From the NCBI RefSeq assembly GCF_001940785.1, contig NZ_MSLS01000002.1, forward strand, positions 71,077 through 135,076: 64,000 bases of DNA, given 5' to 3'. The translations under genes and the position numbers were made by a program. The stretch's first letter is position 1. Every line of letters begins with the position of its first letter. This DNA is from Bacillus sp. MRMR6. Lineage in GTDB: Bacteria; Bacillota; Bacilli; Bacillales; Cytobacillaceae. This document shows positions 26,616-35,992 of this stretch, one piece after another. The notes below the pieces were generated by a model. That model was not told where the DNA came from and searched no databases. It saw only the letters and a program-made list of their open reading frames with translations.

Positions 26616-27593
26616 ATGACTAGAAAAGTATTAGTGTTAGGTGAAACTCGCGACGGTTCCTTACGTAACGTATCTTTCGAAGCGATCGCTGCAGCAAAAA
26701 CAGTTGCAGAAGGTGGAGAAGTTGTTGGTGTCTTGGTCGGTGAAACAGTAAGTTCCCTTGGAGCTGAATTAATCCAGTACGGTGCAGACCGTGTGGTAGT
26801 GGTTGAAGATGTGAAGCTTAAGCAGTATACATCTGACGGCTATGCTCAAGCGCTGTTAGCCGTTCTTGAACAGGAAACAGCAGAAGGCTTGGTATTAGGT
26901 CATACAGCACTTGGTAAGGACCTTTCGCCAAGAATCGCTGGCAAGCTTTCTTCAGGGTTAATATCTGATGCAACGGCTGTTGAAGTTGCTGGGGGAAATG
27001 TTGTCTTTACTAGACCAATTTACTCTGGAAAAGCTTTTGAAAAGAAGATTGTAACCGATGGCTTAATTTTTGCGACTGTACGTCCAAATAATATTGCTCC
27101 GTTAAAGAAGGACGAAAGCCGTTCTGGTGAAGTTTCTACCCTATCTGTTGAAATCAAAGACCTTCGTGCCATCATTAAGGAAGTGGTAAGAAAAGCAAGT
27201 GAGGGTGTTGATTTAAGTGAAGCAAAGGTAGTCATCTCAGGCGGGCGCGGTGTGAAAAGTGCGGATGGCTTCGAACCTCTAAAAGAGTTAGCACAAGTTC
27301 TTGGCGGAGCAGTTGGTGCTTCCCGTGGTGCATGTGATGCGGACTATTGCGATTACAGCCTGCAAATTGGTCAAACAGGCAAGGTGGTTACGCCGGACCT
27401 TTACATTGCGTGCGGAATTTCTGGTGCGATTCAGCATTTAGCTGGAATGTCCAACTCAAAAGTCATCGTAGCAATTAATAAAGATCCTGAAGCGAACATC
27501 TTCAAGGTAGCTGACTATGGTATCGTCGGCGACTTATTCGAAGTTGTTCCACTGTTAACAGAAGAGTTTAAAAAGTTAAAAGTTCATTCATAG
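26616..27593 (+). CDS. etfA: Electron transfer flavoprotein subunit alpha
   Basis: The FAD-binding alpha subunit (325 residues). The C-terminal FAD domain is clear: VISGGRGVKS, GASRGACDADYCDY, QIGQTGKVVTPDLYIACGISG, the signature SGAIQHLAGM, and AINKDPEANIFKVADYGIVGD. The ATG at 26616 follows CAGGAGGTAA. It passes electrons from beta-oxidation to the quinone pool. A repeat fragment and a terminator follow. Confidence 0.97.
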   Translation: MTRKVLVLGETRDGSLRNVSFEAIAAAKTVAEGGEVVGVLVGETVSSLGAELIQYGADRVVVVEDVKLKQYTSDGYAQALLAVLEQETAEGLVLGHTALGKDLSPRIAGKLSSGLISDATAVEVAGGNVVFTRPIYSGKAFEKKIVTDGLIFATVRPNNIAPLKKDESRSGEVSTLSVEIKDLRAIIKEVVRKASEGVDLSEAKVVISGGRGVKSADGFEPLKELAQVLGGAVGASRGACDADYCDYSLQIGQTGKVVTPDLYIACGISGAIQHLAGMSNSKVIVAINKDPEANIFKVADYGIVGDLFEVVPLLTEEFKKLKVHS

Positions 27594-27596
27594 AGA

Positions 27597-27664
27597 ATAG
27601 CGGATGCCCCTAGGTGCTGTAGCTAGACATTAGGTAAGACGGGCATAATTTTGCCTGTCTTTTT
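27597..27664 (+). terminator. Repeat fragment and terminator after etfA
   Basis: A short dispersed repeat remnant (GCGGATGCCCC to GTAGCTAGAC) is followed by the stem AGACGGGCA/TGCCTGTCT (27637-27660) and TTTTTCT, ending the fad-etf operon. Confidence 0.85.
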
Positions 27665-27798
27665 CTATGCATCCGCATAGAATATATACTGAAATTAAGG
27701 GAAAATTAGTTTCGAAACAGATTATTAGCATGAACTTTTAAACGGTGATATACTTGCGGTAGTATTACAGTAATAGTATTAATAGGAGGGCTAAACAA

Positions 27799-28113
27799 AT
27801 GGCTATTTCAAACGTAACTGATCAAAATTTCTCTGCTGAAACAAGCTCTGGCGTTGTTCTTGCAGATTTCTGGGCTCCATGGTGCGGACCTTGTAAAATG
27901 ATTGCTCCTGTTCTTGAGGAAATTGACTCAGAAATGGGTGAGCAAGTGAAAATCGTTAAGCTTGATGTTGACGAAAATCAAGAAACGGCTGCTAAGTATG
28001 GCGTTATGAGCATCCCAACATTGCTTGTTTTCAAAAATGGCGAAGTTGTAGACAAAGTAGTCGGCTTCCAGCCAAAAGACGCTTTAGCAGGTGTGCTTCA
28101 AAAGCACGTATAA
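27799..28113 (+). CDS. trxA: Thioredoxin
   Basis: A 104-residue thioredoxin with the active site WCGPC in [16 protein letters not shown] and the cis-proline segment [12 protein letters not shown]. It reduces protein disulfides in the cytoplasm and supplies ribonucleotide reductase and other enzymes. AGGAGGGC precedes the ATG. It is flanked by terminators on both sides, so it is a single-gene unit. Confidence 0.99.
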   Translation: MAISNVTDQNFSAETSSGVVLADFWAPWCGPCKMIAPVLEEIDSEMGEQVKIVKLDVDENQETAAKYGVMSIPTLLVFKNGEVVDKVVGFQPKDALAGVLQKHV

Positions 28114-28125
28114 GGAACAAATAAG

Positions 28126-28157
28126 CTTAGCTAGAACTTTCTAGCTAAGTTTTTTTA
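28126..28157 (+). terminator. Terminator of trxA
   Basis: CTTAGCTAG/CTAGCTAAG stem with a 6-nt loop, then seven T. Confidence 0.9.
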
Positions 28158-28236
28158 TTTGGTAAAAGTGTTTACTTTTCTTTATTAGCGGTTTGAGATA
28201 AAATTTTTAAGATAGAGACGGAGAGGAGTGGCCGGA

Positions 28237-30009
28237 ATGAATGAGATTATCAAACAAAAATTAACCCTGCTGCCTGATCAGCCTGGCTGCTACCTAATGA
28301 AGGACCGTCAGGGAACGATCATCTACGTAGGGAAAGCGAAGATTTTGAAAAATCGTGTCCGTTCCTATTTTACAGGATCACACGATGGAAAAACCTTAAG
28401 GCTCGTCAATGAAATTGAGGACTTCGAATATATTGTTACCTCATCTAATATTGAAGCACTACTTCTTGAGCTTAACTTAATTAAAAAATACGACCCAAAA
28501 TATAACGTAATGCTTAAGGATGACAAAACCTACCCGTTCATCAAGCTTACGGCGGAAAAACATCCAAAGCTGATTATTACGAGAAAAGTAAAAAAAGATA
28601 AGGGGAAATACTTTGGTCCATACCCAAATGTCATGGCTGCAAATGAAACAAAAAAGCTACTCGACAGAATTTACCCTTTACGAAAATGCTCGACCCTGCC
28701 TGACCGGGTTTGCTTGTACTATCATTTAGGACAGTGCCTGGCACCATGTGTATTTGAAGTGCAAGAAGAGACCTATAAACAAATGACAGACGAAATTACC
28801 CGTTTCTTAAATGGCGGTTATAAAGAAATCAAAAAAGAACTAACGGAAAAAATGTCGGCAGCGGCTGAAGAATTAGAATTTGAGCGGGCAAAAGAATATC
28901 GCGATAAAATTGTTCATATCGAAACCATTATGGAAAAGCAAAAAATCACGATGACCGATTTTACCGATCGTGATGTATTTGGTTATTCCTTTGATAAAGG
29001 CTGGATGTGTGTTCAAGTCTTCTTTGTGCGACAGGGTAAACTGATCGAGCGGGATGTCTCGATGTTTCCGATCTATAATGAGCCTGAAGAAGAAATCCTT
29101 ACGTTTTTAGGGCAGTTTTATGATAAAACCAATCACTTTAAGCCTAAGGAAATTTTGATACAGGACGAGACAGATCTCAGCCTGGCCGAACAGCTTTTAC
29201 AAGTGAAGGTATTGAAGCCTCAGCGCGGGCAAAAGAAGGACCTTGTTAAAATGGCTGTAAATAATGCAAAAATCGCCTTAAATGAGAAATTCTCCTTGAT
29301 TGAAAAAGACGAGGTTCGAACCATCAAAGCGGTTGAGAATCTTGGGGAGTTGCTTGGAATTTATACACCGCACCGAATTGAGGCATTTGATAACTCAAAT
29401 ATTCAGGGAACAGACCCTGTTTCGGCGATGGTTGTTTTTATAGACGGGAAAGCAAATAAACGTGAGTATCGGAAGTATAAAATTAAATCGGTACGAGGGC
29501 CAGATGATTATGAGTCGATGCGCGAAGTAACGAGAAGGAGATACTCCCGTGCTTTAAAAGACGAACTTCCGCTTCCAGATTTAATTGTTATTGACGGCGG
29601 GAAAGGACATGTTGAAGCGGTTAGAGATGTCCTAGAAAATGAACTGGGTCTAGATATTCCGTTGGCGGGACTTGTAAAAGATGACAAACATAGAACATCT
29701 CAGCTGTTATATGGGAATCCGCTTGAAATTGTTCCGCTTGCGCGAAACAGTCAGGAATTCTATTTACTGCAAAGAATTCAAGATGAGGTCCATCGTTTTG
29801 CGATTACGTTCCACCGGCAAATTCGTGGGAAAACGGCCTTTCAATCCTTACTGGATGACATTCCAGGCATTGGGGAGAAGCGCAAAAAGCAGCTTCTAAA
29901 AGAATTTGGTTCAGTTAAGAAAATGAAGGAAGCGACAGTGGAAGAGTTCAAAGCCATCGGTATTCCAGCAAATGTAGCAGAAGAATTATTGAAAAAACTT
30001 CAAACTTAG
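28237..30009 (+). CDS. uvrC: Excinuclease ABC subunit C
   Basis: A 590-residue nuclease subunit that makes both incisions in nucleotide excision repair. It has the N-terminal GIY-YIG domain ([20 protein letters not shown]), a cysteine cluster ([21 protein letters not shown]), a UVR motif ([15 protein letters not shown]), the RNase H-like C nuclease ([22 protein letters not shown]) and a final helix-hairpin-helix ([18 protein letters not shown]). ATG 28237 is chosen because GAGAGGAG lies 8 bases upstream; an in-frame GTG at 28228 overlaps that site. Confidence 0.97.
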   Translation: MNEIIKQKLTLLPDQPGCYLMKDRQGTIIYVGKAKILKNRVRSYFTGSHDGKTLRLVNEIEDFEYIVTSSNIEALLLELNLIKKYDPKYNVMLKDDKTYPFIKLTAEKHPKLIITRKVKKDKGKYFGPYPNVMAANETKKLLDRIYPLRKCSTLPDRVCLYYHLGQCLAPCVFEVQEETYKQMTDEITRFLNGGYKEIKKELTEKMSAAAEELEFERAKEYRDKIVHIETIMEKQKITMTDFTDRDVFGYSFDKGWMCVQVFFVRQGKLIERDVSMFPIYNEPEEEILTFLGQFYDKTNHFKPKEILIQDETDLSLAEQLLQVKVLKPQRGQKKDLVKMAVNNAKIALNEKFSLIEKDEVRTIKAVENLGELLGIYTPHRIEAFDNSNIQGTDPVSAMVVFIDGKANKREYRKYKIKSVRGPDDYESMREVTRRRYSRALKDELPLPDLIVIDGGKGHVEAVRDVLENELGLDIPLAGLVKDDKHRTSQLLYGNPLEIVPLARNSQEFYLLQRIQDEVHRFAITFHRQIRGKTAFQSLLDDIPGIGEKRKKQLLKEFGSVKKMKEATVEEFKAIGIPANVAEELLKKLQT

Positions 30010-30012
30010 TGA

Positions 30013-30041
30013 TTGTCAGAAAAATTAGACCATGCTATAAT
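30013..30041 (+). promoter_or_regulatory. SigA-type promoter of lysC
   Basis: TTGTCA at 30013-30018 and a perfect TATAAT at 30036-30041, 17 bp apart, upstream of the lysine riboswitch. Confidence 0.8.
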
Positions 30042-30083
30042 GAGTCAGTCAATAATTGAATATTTACTATCACTTTTATTTAC

Positions 30084-30270
30084 TAAAGTGAAGGTAGAGG
30101 TGCGAGCTTCAATAGTAATGATTCGGAGAAGGGTGAGCTTCTAGGATGAATCATGAAAGGGGATGTTCGCCGAAGTAAGGAAAGTCTCATTTCTTTCTTT
30201 GCTGGTCCTGTATTGAATAAATGCCGGATTGTCAAGACGACTAGTCTTGGAGAGCTATCTTACATTGTAT
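30084..30270 (+). ncRNA. Lysine riboswitch (L box)
   Basis: The aptamer landmarks are present in order: GGTAGAGGTGCGAGC, GGAGAAGGGTGAGC, GAATCATGAAAGGGGATGTTCGCCGAAG, TGCTGGTCCTGTATTGAATAAATGCC and the closing GGAGAGCTATC. It sits in the leader of lysC, the first enzyme of lysine synthesis. Lysine binding is expected to favour the downstream terminator. Confidence 0.95.
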
Positions 30271-30294
30271 GCGAAAAAATATCTTCGTAATTTT

Positions 30295-30328
30295 AGCAAT
30301 GAGATGCCCTCTCATTGCTTTTTATTTT
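30295..30328 (+). terminator. Riboswitch-controlled terminator before lysC
   Basis: AGCAATGAGA/TCTCATTGCT stem with a short loop, then a long T-rich tract. It lies 48 bases upstream of the lysC start. Confidence 0.9.
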
Positions 30329-30375
30329 TTTCAGACGTACACGATAGCTAATCCTATTGGAAAGAAGGAGAAATA

Positions 30376-31599
30376 ATGGGGTTAATTGTCCAAAAATTTG
30401 GCGGGACTTCTGTTGGCAGTGTCGAAAGAATCTTAAAGGTAGCAGAAAATGTGAAAGCAGAAACAGAAAGAGGCAATCAAGTAGTTGTCGTTGTTTCAGC
30501 GATGGGGAAATCGACTGATCACCTAGTAAGTTTAGCGAAGGAAATCTCGCAGCAGCCAAATAGACGAGAAATGGATATGCTTTTATCAACAGGAGAGCAG
30601 GTAACCATTTCGCTATTATCAATGGCGCTTAATGAACAGGGGCTTGCAGCTGTCTCACATACTGGCTGGCAGGCTGGGATTATTACTGAAGCAGTACATG
30701 GAAATGCACGAATCACAAGGATCAACACAGAACTAGTCCAGCAGCAGCTAGCTGAAGGGAAAGTAGTGATCGTTGCAGGATTCCAGGGAATAACTGAAGA
30801 TGGAGACATTACCACACTAGGGCGCGGCGGCTCTGATACAACTGCGGTGGCATTAGCTGCAGCATTAAAAGCCGATAAGTGCGATATCTATACAGATGTA
30901 ACCGGAGTTTTCACGACAGATCCACGATATATCAAGAGCGCACGTAAGTTGCTATCTGTTTCCTATGATGAAATGCTTGAACTTGCTAACTTAGGAGCGG
31001 GCGTATTACATCCAAGAGCAGTAGAATTTGCCAAGAATTATTCGGTTCGCTTAGAGGTCCGTTCTAGTATGGAGAACGTGGAAGGAACAGTGATTGAGGA
31101 GGAAGCATCAATGGAACAAAATTTAGTAGTCCGCGGGGTTGCATTTGAAGACGAAATTACCAAAGTTAGTGTATTTGGGTTATCGAATTCCCTAACAAGC
31201 TTATCAACCATTTTTACCACACTTGCTGAAAATCATTTAAACGTAGACATTATCGTTCAAAGCACAACAGACGCAAAAACAGCTAATTTAGCATTCTCCA
31301 TTAAAACAGAAGATTTATTAGAAACATTAAATGTTCTTGAAGATAATAAAGATGTTCTGAATTATGAACAGCTGGATGCAGAAAACAAGCTGGCTAAAGT
31401 TTCGATTGTTGGCTCTGGAATGATCTCAAATCCAGGTGTGGCTGCAAAAATGTTTGAAGTCCTTGCGGCTAACAACATCCATGTGAAACTAGTAAGCACA
31501 TCTGAAATCAAAGTTTCTGTCGTAGTCGAAGAGCACAACATGCTAAAAGCAGTAGATGTTCTGCACAAAGCATTCAACCTCTCACAAGACAGCCAATAA
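30376..31599 (+). CDS. lysC: Aspartokinase II (alpha and internally started beta subunits)
   Basis: A 407-residue lysine-sensitive aspartate kinase, the first step to lysine and diaminopimelate. The kinase domain starts KFGGTSVGS and includes TTLGRGGSDTTAVALA. Two C-terminal ACT domains follow (about 255-400). Inside the gene, an ATG at 31111 (Met246) is preceded by GAGGAGGAAG at 31096-31105. B. subtilis makes a separate beta subunit from Met246, so the same two-product arrangement is likely here. Control is by the lysine riboswitch. Confidence 0.96.
   Translation: MGLIVQKFGGTSVGSVERILKVAENVKAETERGNQVVVVVSAMGKSTDHLVSLAKEISQQPNRREMDMLLSTGEQVTISLLSMALNEQGLAAVSHTGWQAGIITEAVHGNARITRINTELVQQQLAEGKVVIVAGFQGITEDGDITTLGRGGSDTTAVALAAALKADKCDIYTDVTGVFTTDPRYIKSARKLLSVSYDEMLELANLGAGVLHPRAVEFAKNYSVRLEVRSSMENVEGTVIEEEASMEQNLVVRGVAFEDEITKVSVFGLSNSLTSLSTIFTTLAENHLNVDIIVQSTTDAKTANLAFSIKTEDLLETLNVLEDNKDVLNYEQLDAENKLAKVSIVGSGMISNPGVAAKMFEVLAANNIHVKLVSTSEIKVSVVVEEHNMLKAVDVLHKAFNLSQDSQ
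31111..31599 (+). CDS. Aspartokinase II beta subunit (internal start in lysC)
   Basis: In-frame ATG within lysC with its own strong Shine-Dalgarno sequence (GAGGAGGAAG, about 6 bases away). The 162-residue product is the regulatory ACT-domain part only. Known in B. subtilis lysC; here inferred from the conserved start position and site. Confidence 0.75.
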   Translation: MEQNLVVRGVAFEDEITKVSVFGLSNSLTSLSTIFTTLAENHLNVDIIVQSTTDAKTANLAFSIKTEDLLETLNVLEDNKDVLNYEQLDAENKLAKVSIVGSGMISNPGVAAKMFEVLAANNIHVKLVSTSEIKVSVVVEEHNMLKAVDVLHKAFNLSQDSQ

Positions 31600-31620
31600 A
31601 ATAAAGCTTCTATAAAATAA

Positions 31621-31663
31621 AAAAGGCTATCAACAGAGATTCATCCTCTAGTGATAGCCTTCA
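31621..31663 (-). terminator. Terminator between lysC and yslB
   Basis: AAGGCTATCA and TGATAGCCTT form a perfect 10-bp stem. The T-run lies on the minus-strand exit side (TTTTTTATTTTA), so it mainly ends yslB; it may also stop lysC. Confidence 0.75.
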
Positions 31664-31675
31664 AATATACCCTGA

Positions 31676-31760
31676 GTGTCCGCCTGAGGTGGACAAATCG
31701 ATGGTTTTGTCCACGGGCGGTGACAGGCACCGCCAATTGGCACCGTCAATTTTTGACACA
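31676..31760. repeat. Palindromic intergenic element between lysC and yslB
   Basis: It contains GTGGACAA/TTGTCCAC inverted arms around an ATCGATGG-like loop, then GGTGACAGGCACCG and AATTTTTGACAC. Similar GACAGGCACC-containing stretches recur in Bacillus intergenic DNA. Only one copy is in this window. Confidence 0.45.
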
Positions 31761-31768
31761 TTACATTA

Positions 31769-32221
31769 TTATAGGGAATCCTTTTTGTCCCATTTGACGG
31801 TGAATTTGACTTTGTTTGCTTTTTTTACTGGGTGCTCGAAGGTTTCGGCGATGACTTGTTTTTGGAGTTCGATTTGCTGGGCTAGGAAGCCTGCTTCTAT
31901 TTGGAAGAAGTGTTCGGCTTTGGATTTTACTCGTGAGACGAATAGTGGACTCATTAATTCAAATTCGATTTCATCTTTGAGTTCTGCTTTTACTTCCAAA
32001 TGTCCCCACGATGCATTGTTGAAAAAATCAATTAGCTCATCAAAGCCATTTAAAGGATATTTTCTTGCAAGTCTTTTCCCGGCCCAATACAAAATTTCTG
32101 GCGTATCTTTTCCTAAAATTTCAGGCAGGACAAACTCACGAATCAGTTCATAACCGAAGATTGAAACGGATCTTGAATCATCGGGCTGGGTAGTTTCTTT
32201 TACAACTGTGCTTTCTTTCAC
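31769..32221 (-). CDS. yslB: DUF2507 family protein YslB
   Basis: A 150-residue cytoplasmic protein with the DUF2507-type blocks IREFVLPEILGKDTPEILYWAGKRLARKYP and FEL...SRVKSKAEHFFQIEAGFLAQQIE. It lies between lysC and sdhC, as in B. subtilis, but on the opposite strand to both. It resembles heme-NO-binding/V4R-like ligand domains in length and layout, but I cannot assign a function. AAAGAGGGGAAAGATG-type purines precede the start. Confidence 0.88.
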   Translation of the reverse strand: MKESTVVKETTQPDDSRSVSIFGYELIREFVLPEILGKDTPEILYWAGKRLARKYPLNGFDELIDFFNNASWGHLEVKAELKDEIEFELMSPLFVSRVKSKAEHFFQIEAGFLAQQIELQKQVIAETFEHPVKKANKVKFTVKWDKKDSL

Positions 32222-32532
32222 ATCTTTCCCCTCTTTCTACTTTTCTATTATATACAATTAAAGCTTTTAGGCAGAACATTTTTGAATGTTTTTATTGTTT
32301 AGAATGAGGGTGGAAAAAATTGCTATTCCGTAATATCTACATCCACTTCAATTTATTATTATCGTACCCTAAAGTCGGTTCAATTCTAACGTGAAATAAA
32401 TTGTTTTTTGTGCGAAACTATTGGATATTTTAGAAGAAAAATCCATTTAATTCAAACCAAATTGGTAGTCTATTATAATATCAATATATTTAAAAAATTT
32501 TATTTTTATAGGATTTTTGTGTATCCGTTTTC
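32222..32532. other. AT-rich gap between yslB and the sdh promoter
   Basis: About 310 bp without a credible gene. It should hold the yslB promoter on the minus strand. I see no clear repeat, hairpin or RNA element; it is simply A+T-rich. Confidence 0.5.
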
Positions 32533-32561
32533 TTGACGCTCTATGATGATGGGAGTAAAAT
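32533..32561 (+). promoter_or_regulatory. SigA-type promoter of sdhCAB
   Basis: TTGACG at 32533-32538 and TAAAAT at 32556-32561, 17 bp apart, leaving a leader of about 105 nt before sdhC. Confidence 0.75.
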
Positions 32562-32673
32562 GAACTTGTCACATATTCGTCACACTGATGCTAAGTATAT
32601 AGTAATCTTTTGAAAAAAGTACAACAGGGGTTTTGGCTTAACATCATGTTGAAAATTTTAAGGGGGGTAAATA

Positions 32674-33282
32674 ATGGCGGGAAATCGCGAGTTTTTGTAT
32701 CGGAGATTGCATTCTTTGCTGGGAGTTGTTCCAATTGGAATCTTTCTTATTCAGCATCTAGTAGTAAACCATTTTGCTACAGGGGGACCTGAGTCCTTTA
32801 ATAAGGCTGCAGATTTTATGGGAAATCTGCCATTTCGCATCGTTCTAGAAACTGTAATTATCTATTTACCAATTTTATTTCATGCAATCTATGGGCTGTA
32901 TATTGCTTTTACCGCGAAAAACAACGCAAGCCAATATAGCTATTTTAGAAACTGGATGTTCATGCTCCAGCGTGTATCAGGTGTAATCACCTTGATCTTT
33001 ATTACCTGGCATGTTTGGGAAACGCGTGTAGCAGCAGCGTTCGGTGCTCATGTTAACTACAGCATGATGAATGAAATCTTATCATCTCCATTTATGTTTG
33101 CTTTTTATGTAATTGGTACAATCTCAACTGTTTTCCATTTTGCTAACGGTTTATGGTCATTCATGGTTAGCTGGGGAATTACCGTTTCACCTCGTTCACA
33201 AGTAATCTCGACCTACATTACAACAGGAGTTTTCGTGATATTATCAATTATTTTAATTCGTACTTTATTAGCATTTGTGTAA
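32674..33282 (+). CDS. sdhC: Succinate dehydrogenase cytochrome b558 subunit
   Basis: A 202-residue di-heme membrane anchor of succinate:menaquinone oxidoreductase. Five hydrophobic helices are visible, with the expected haem-ligand histidines in QHLVVNHFAT, FHAIYGLY, ITWHVWET and VFHFANGLWSF. It holds the SdhAB catalytic part on the cytoplasmic face. AAGGGGGGTAA precedes the ATG. sdhA starts 50 bp downstream. Confidence 0.97.
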   Translation: MAGNREFLYRRLHSLLGVVPIGIFLIQHLVVNHFATGGPESFNKAADFMGNLPFRIVLETVIIYLPILFHAIYGLYIAFTAKNNASQYSYFRNWMFMLQRVSGVITLIFITWHVWETRVAAAFGAHVNYSMMNEILSSPFMFAFYVIGTISTVFHFANGLWSFMVSWGITVSPRSQVISTYITTGVFVILSIILIRTLLAFV

Positions 33283-33332
33283 GATTGAACGTACTGAAAA
33301 TATTGGATTTTGGATTAAGGGAGTGAGTCACG

Positions 33333-35090
33333 ATGAGTAAGGGTAAGGTGATCGTTGTCGGCGGCGGATTAGCCGGCTTAATGGCAACCATTAAAATTGC
33401 AGAAACAGGCACACCAGTAGAATTATTTTCACTTGTACCAGTTAAACGTTCCCACTCCGTTTGTGCACAAGGTGGTATGAATGGAGCTGTAAATACAAAA
33501 GGTGAAGGAGATTCTCCATGGATTCACTTCGATGACACGGTATATGGCGGAGACTTCTTAGCAAATCAGCCGCCTGTAAAGGCAATGTGTGAAGCGGCAC
33601 CTGGAATTATTCACTTAATGGACCGTATGGGTGTTATGTTCAACCGTACTCCTGAAGGTTTACTAGACTTCCGCCGATTCGGAGGTACGCAGCATTCTCG
33701 AACTGCCTTTGCGGGAGCAACAACAGGACAACAGTTATTATATGCATTAGACGAGCAGGTTCGTCGACATGAAGTAGCCGGCTTAGTTACAAAATACGAG
33801 GGCTGGGAGTTCTTGGGTGCTGTACTTGATGACGATAGCGTATGCCGCGGAATTGTTGCCCAAAACTTAACCAGTATGGAAATTAAATCATTCGCAGGTG
33901 ACGCTGTTATTATGGCTACTGGCGGCCCTGGAATTATCTTTGGAAAATCTACTAACTCTGTTATTAACACAGGCTCTGCAGCTTCAATCGTATACCAGCA
34001 GGGTGTCTATTATGCAAATGGTGAAATGATTCAAATTCACCCAACTGCGATCCCTGGTGACGATAAGCTTCGCTTAATGAGTGAATCTGCTCGTGGTGAA
34101 GGTGGACGAGTTTGGACATATAAAGATGGAAAGCCTTGGTACTTCCTTGAGGAGAAATATCCTGCATATGGAAACCTAGTACCACGTGATATTGCAACAC
34201 GTGAGATTTTCTCTGTCTGTGTGGATCAGAAGCTTGGTATTAACGGCGAAAACATGGTGTTCTTGGATCTTTCACATAAAGACCCAAAAGAATTGGATAT
34301 TAAACTAGGCGGAATTATCGAAATCTATGAAAAGTTCATGGGTGATGATCCTCGTAAAGTTCCAATGAAAATTTTCCCAGCCGTTCACTATTCTATGGGC
34401 GGACTATGGGTAGATTATGATCAAATGACAAATATCCCTGGCCTTTTCGCTGCTGGTGAATGTGATTATTCACAGCATGGTGCGAATCGTCTTGGAGCTA
34501 ACTCCTTACTATCGGCTATTTATGGCGGGATGGTCGTTGGGCCTAACGCTGTTCGATATATTAATGGTCTTGAGAAGAGTTCTGATGCTATTGATTCTTC
34601 TGTTTACGATCGTCATGTGAAAGAACAAGAAGAAAAATGGAACAGCATCATGTCTCTTAACGGTACAGAAAATGCTTACCTGCTTCATAAAGAGCTTGGT
34701 GAGTGGATGACTGACAACGTTACGGTCGTTCGTCATAATGACAGGCTGCTTAAGACAGATGCGAAAATTGAAGAATTGCTGGAACGTTACCAAAATATCA
34801 ATATTAATGACACTTCTAAGTGGAGCAACCAAGGTGCCGCATTTACTCGTCAACTGCAGAACATGCTGCAATTGGCACGCGTGATTACCATTGGTGCGTA
34901 TAACCGTGATGAAAGCCGTGGTGCACATTACAAGCCTGAATTCCCAGAGCGTAACGATGAGGAATTCTTAAAAACAACAATGGCTAAGTTCGTTGACAGC
35001 CAGACTGCTCCAGCTTTCCATTATGAAGAAATAGACGTTTCCTTAATCAAGCCTCGTGAACGTAACTATGCAAAAAAGAAAGGGGAGTAG
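33333..35090 (+). CDS. sdhA: Succinate dehydrogenase flavoprotein subunit
   Basis: A 585-residue subunit that oxidises succinate to fumarate in the TCA cycle. It has the N-terminal FAD fold (VIVVGGGLAGLMATIKIAE), the HSVCAQGGMNG segment with the FAD-linking histidine, the FDDTVYGGDFLANQ region, and substrate-binding HPTAIPG and GANRLGANSLLSA. Usual length for Bacillus SdhA. sdhB starts 6 bases after its stop. Confidence 0.98.
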   Translation: MSKGKVIVVGGGLAGLMATIKIAETGTPVELFSLVPVKRSHSVCAQGGMNGAVNTKGEGDSPWIHFDDTVYGGDFLANQPPVKAMCEAAPGIIHLMDRMGVMFNRTPEGLLDFRRFGGTQHSRTAFAGATTGQQLLYALDEQVRRHEVAGLVTKYEGWEFLGAVLDDDSVCRGIVAQNLTSMEIKSFAGDAVIMATGGPGIIFGKSTNSVINTGSAASIVYQQGVYYANGEMIQIHPTAIPGDDKLRLMSESARGEGGRVWTYKDGKPWYFLEEKYPAYGNLVPRDIATREIFSVCVDQKLGINGENMVFLDLSHKDPKELDIKLGGIIEIYEKFMGDDPRKVPMKIFPAVHYSMGGLWVDYDQMTNIPGLFAAGECDYSQHGANRLGANSLLSAIYGGMVVGPNAVRYINGLEKSSDAIDSSVYDRHVKEQEEKWNSIMSLNGTENAYLLHKELGEWMTDNVTVVRHNDRLLKTDAKIEELLERYQNININDTSKWSNQGAAFTRQLQNMLQLARVITIGAYNRDESRGAHYKPEFPERNDEEFLKTTMAKFVDSQTAPAFHYEEIDVSLIKPRERNYAKKKGE

Positions 35091-35096
35091 GAAAGA

Positions 35097-35858
35097 ATGT
35101 CTGAAAATAAAACGGTAGAGTTTATCATTACACGTCAAGATGCCTTGGATTCTACTCCTTACGAGGAGAAATTTGAAGTCCCTTATCGTCCGAATATGAA
35201 CGTGATTTCGGCACTAATGGAAATTCGAAATAATCCGGTAAATGCAGAGGGACAAAAAACAACGCCAGTTACTTGGGAAATGAACTGCCTTGAAGAGGTT
35301 TGCGGTGCTTGTTCAATGGTCATAAACGGTAAACCGCGCCAGTCTTGTTCAGCACTTGTTGACCAGCTGGAGCAGCCAATCCGTTTGGCTCCAATGAAAA
35401 CATTCCCTGTTGTTCGTGACCTTTCAGTTGACCGTAGCAGAATGTTTGATGCATTAAAGAAAGTAAAAGCATGGATTCCAATTGATGGCACCTATGATTT
35501 AGGGCCAGGACCTCGTATGCCAGAAAGAAAGCGCCAATGGGCATATGAACTTTCAAAGTGTATGACTTGTGGTGTTTGTCTTGAGGCATGTCCGAATGTT
35601 AATAGCAACTCCGACTTTATCGGCCCGCAGCCGCTTTCTCAGGTCCGTCTATTCAATGCACATCCAACCGGTGCAATGAACAAGCAAGAGCGCTTAGAAG
35701 CGATCATGGGCGACGGTGGACTTGCTAACTGTGGTAACTCACAAAACTGTGTACAATCATGTCCAAAGGGTATTCCTTTGACTACATCGATTGCTGCATT
35801 AAACCGTGACACCACCATCCAAGCGTTCAGAAGCTTTTTCGGAAGTGACAATGCTTAA
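35097..35858 (+). CDS. sdhB: Succinate dehydrogenase iron-sulfur subunit
   Basis: A 253-residue subunit that carries electrons from FAD to the membrane anchor. The N-terminal 2Fe-2S ligands are in CLEEVCGACSMVINGKPRQSC. The C-terminal 4Fe-4S and 3Fe-4S sites are in CMTCGVCLEACP and NCGNSQNCVQSCPKGIP. Third gene of sdhCAB; a terminator follows. Confidence 0.98.
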   Translation: MSENKTVEFIITRQDALDSTPYEEKFEVPYRPNMNVISALMEIRNNPVNAEGQKTTPVTWEMNCLEEVCGACSMVINGKPRQSCSALVDQLEQPIRLAPMKTFPVVRDLSVDRSRMFDALKKVKAWIPIDGTYDLGPGPRMPERKRQWAYELSKCMTCGVCLEACPNVNSNSDFIGPQPLSQVRLFNAHPTGAMNKQERLEAIMGDGGLANCGNSQNCVQSCPKGIPLTTSIAALNRDTTIQAFRSFFGSDNA

Positions 35859-35871
35859 TCGTTTAGATTCG

Positions 35872-35906
35872 AAACCATCTTTTCTATCGTGAAAAGATGG
35901 TTTTCT
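35872..35906 (+). terminator. Terminator of sdhCAB
   Basis: AAACCATCTTTTC/GAAAAGATGGTTT stem with a 6-nt loop, then TCTTATTTT. Confidence 0.9.
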
Positions 35907-35992
35907 TATTTTCAATTCTAATTTTACCATGGGTTTCGTCCGTGCTTTTTGTTATACTTTAAGTAGTAGATTGTAAAAGGATGGTTGGTTAT

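Noticed and set aside
31689-32153. 154-codon ORF antisense to yslB
   Set aside because: It is a mirror of the real gene. The minus-strand product has the YslB family sequence; this one has none.
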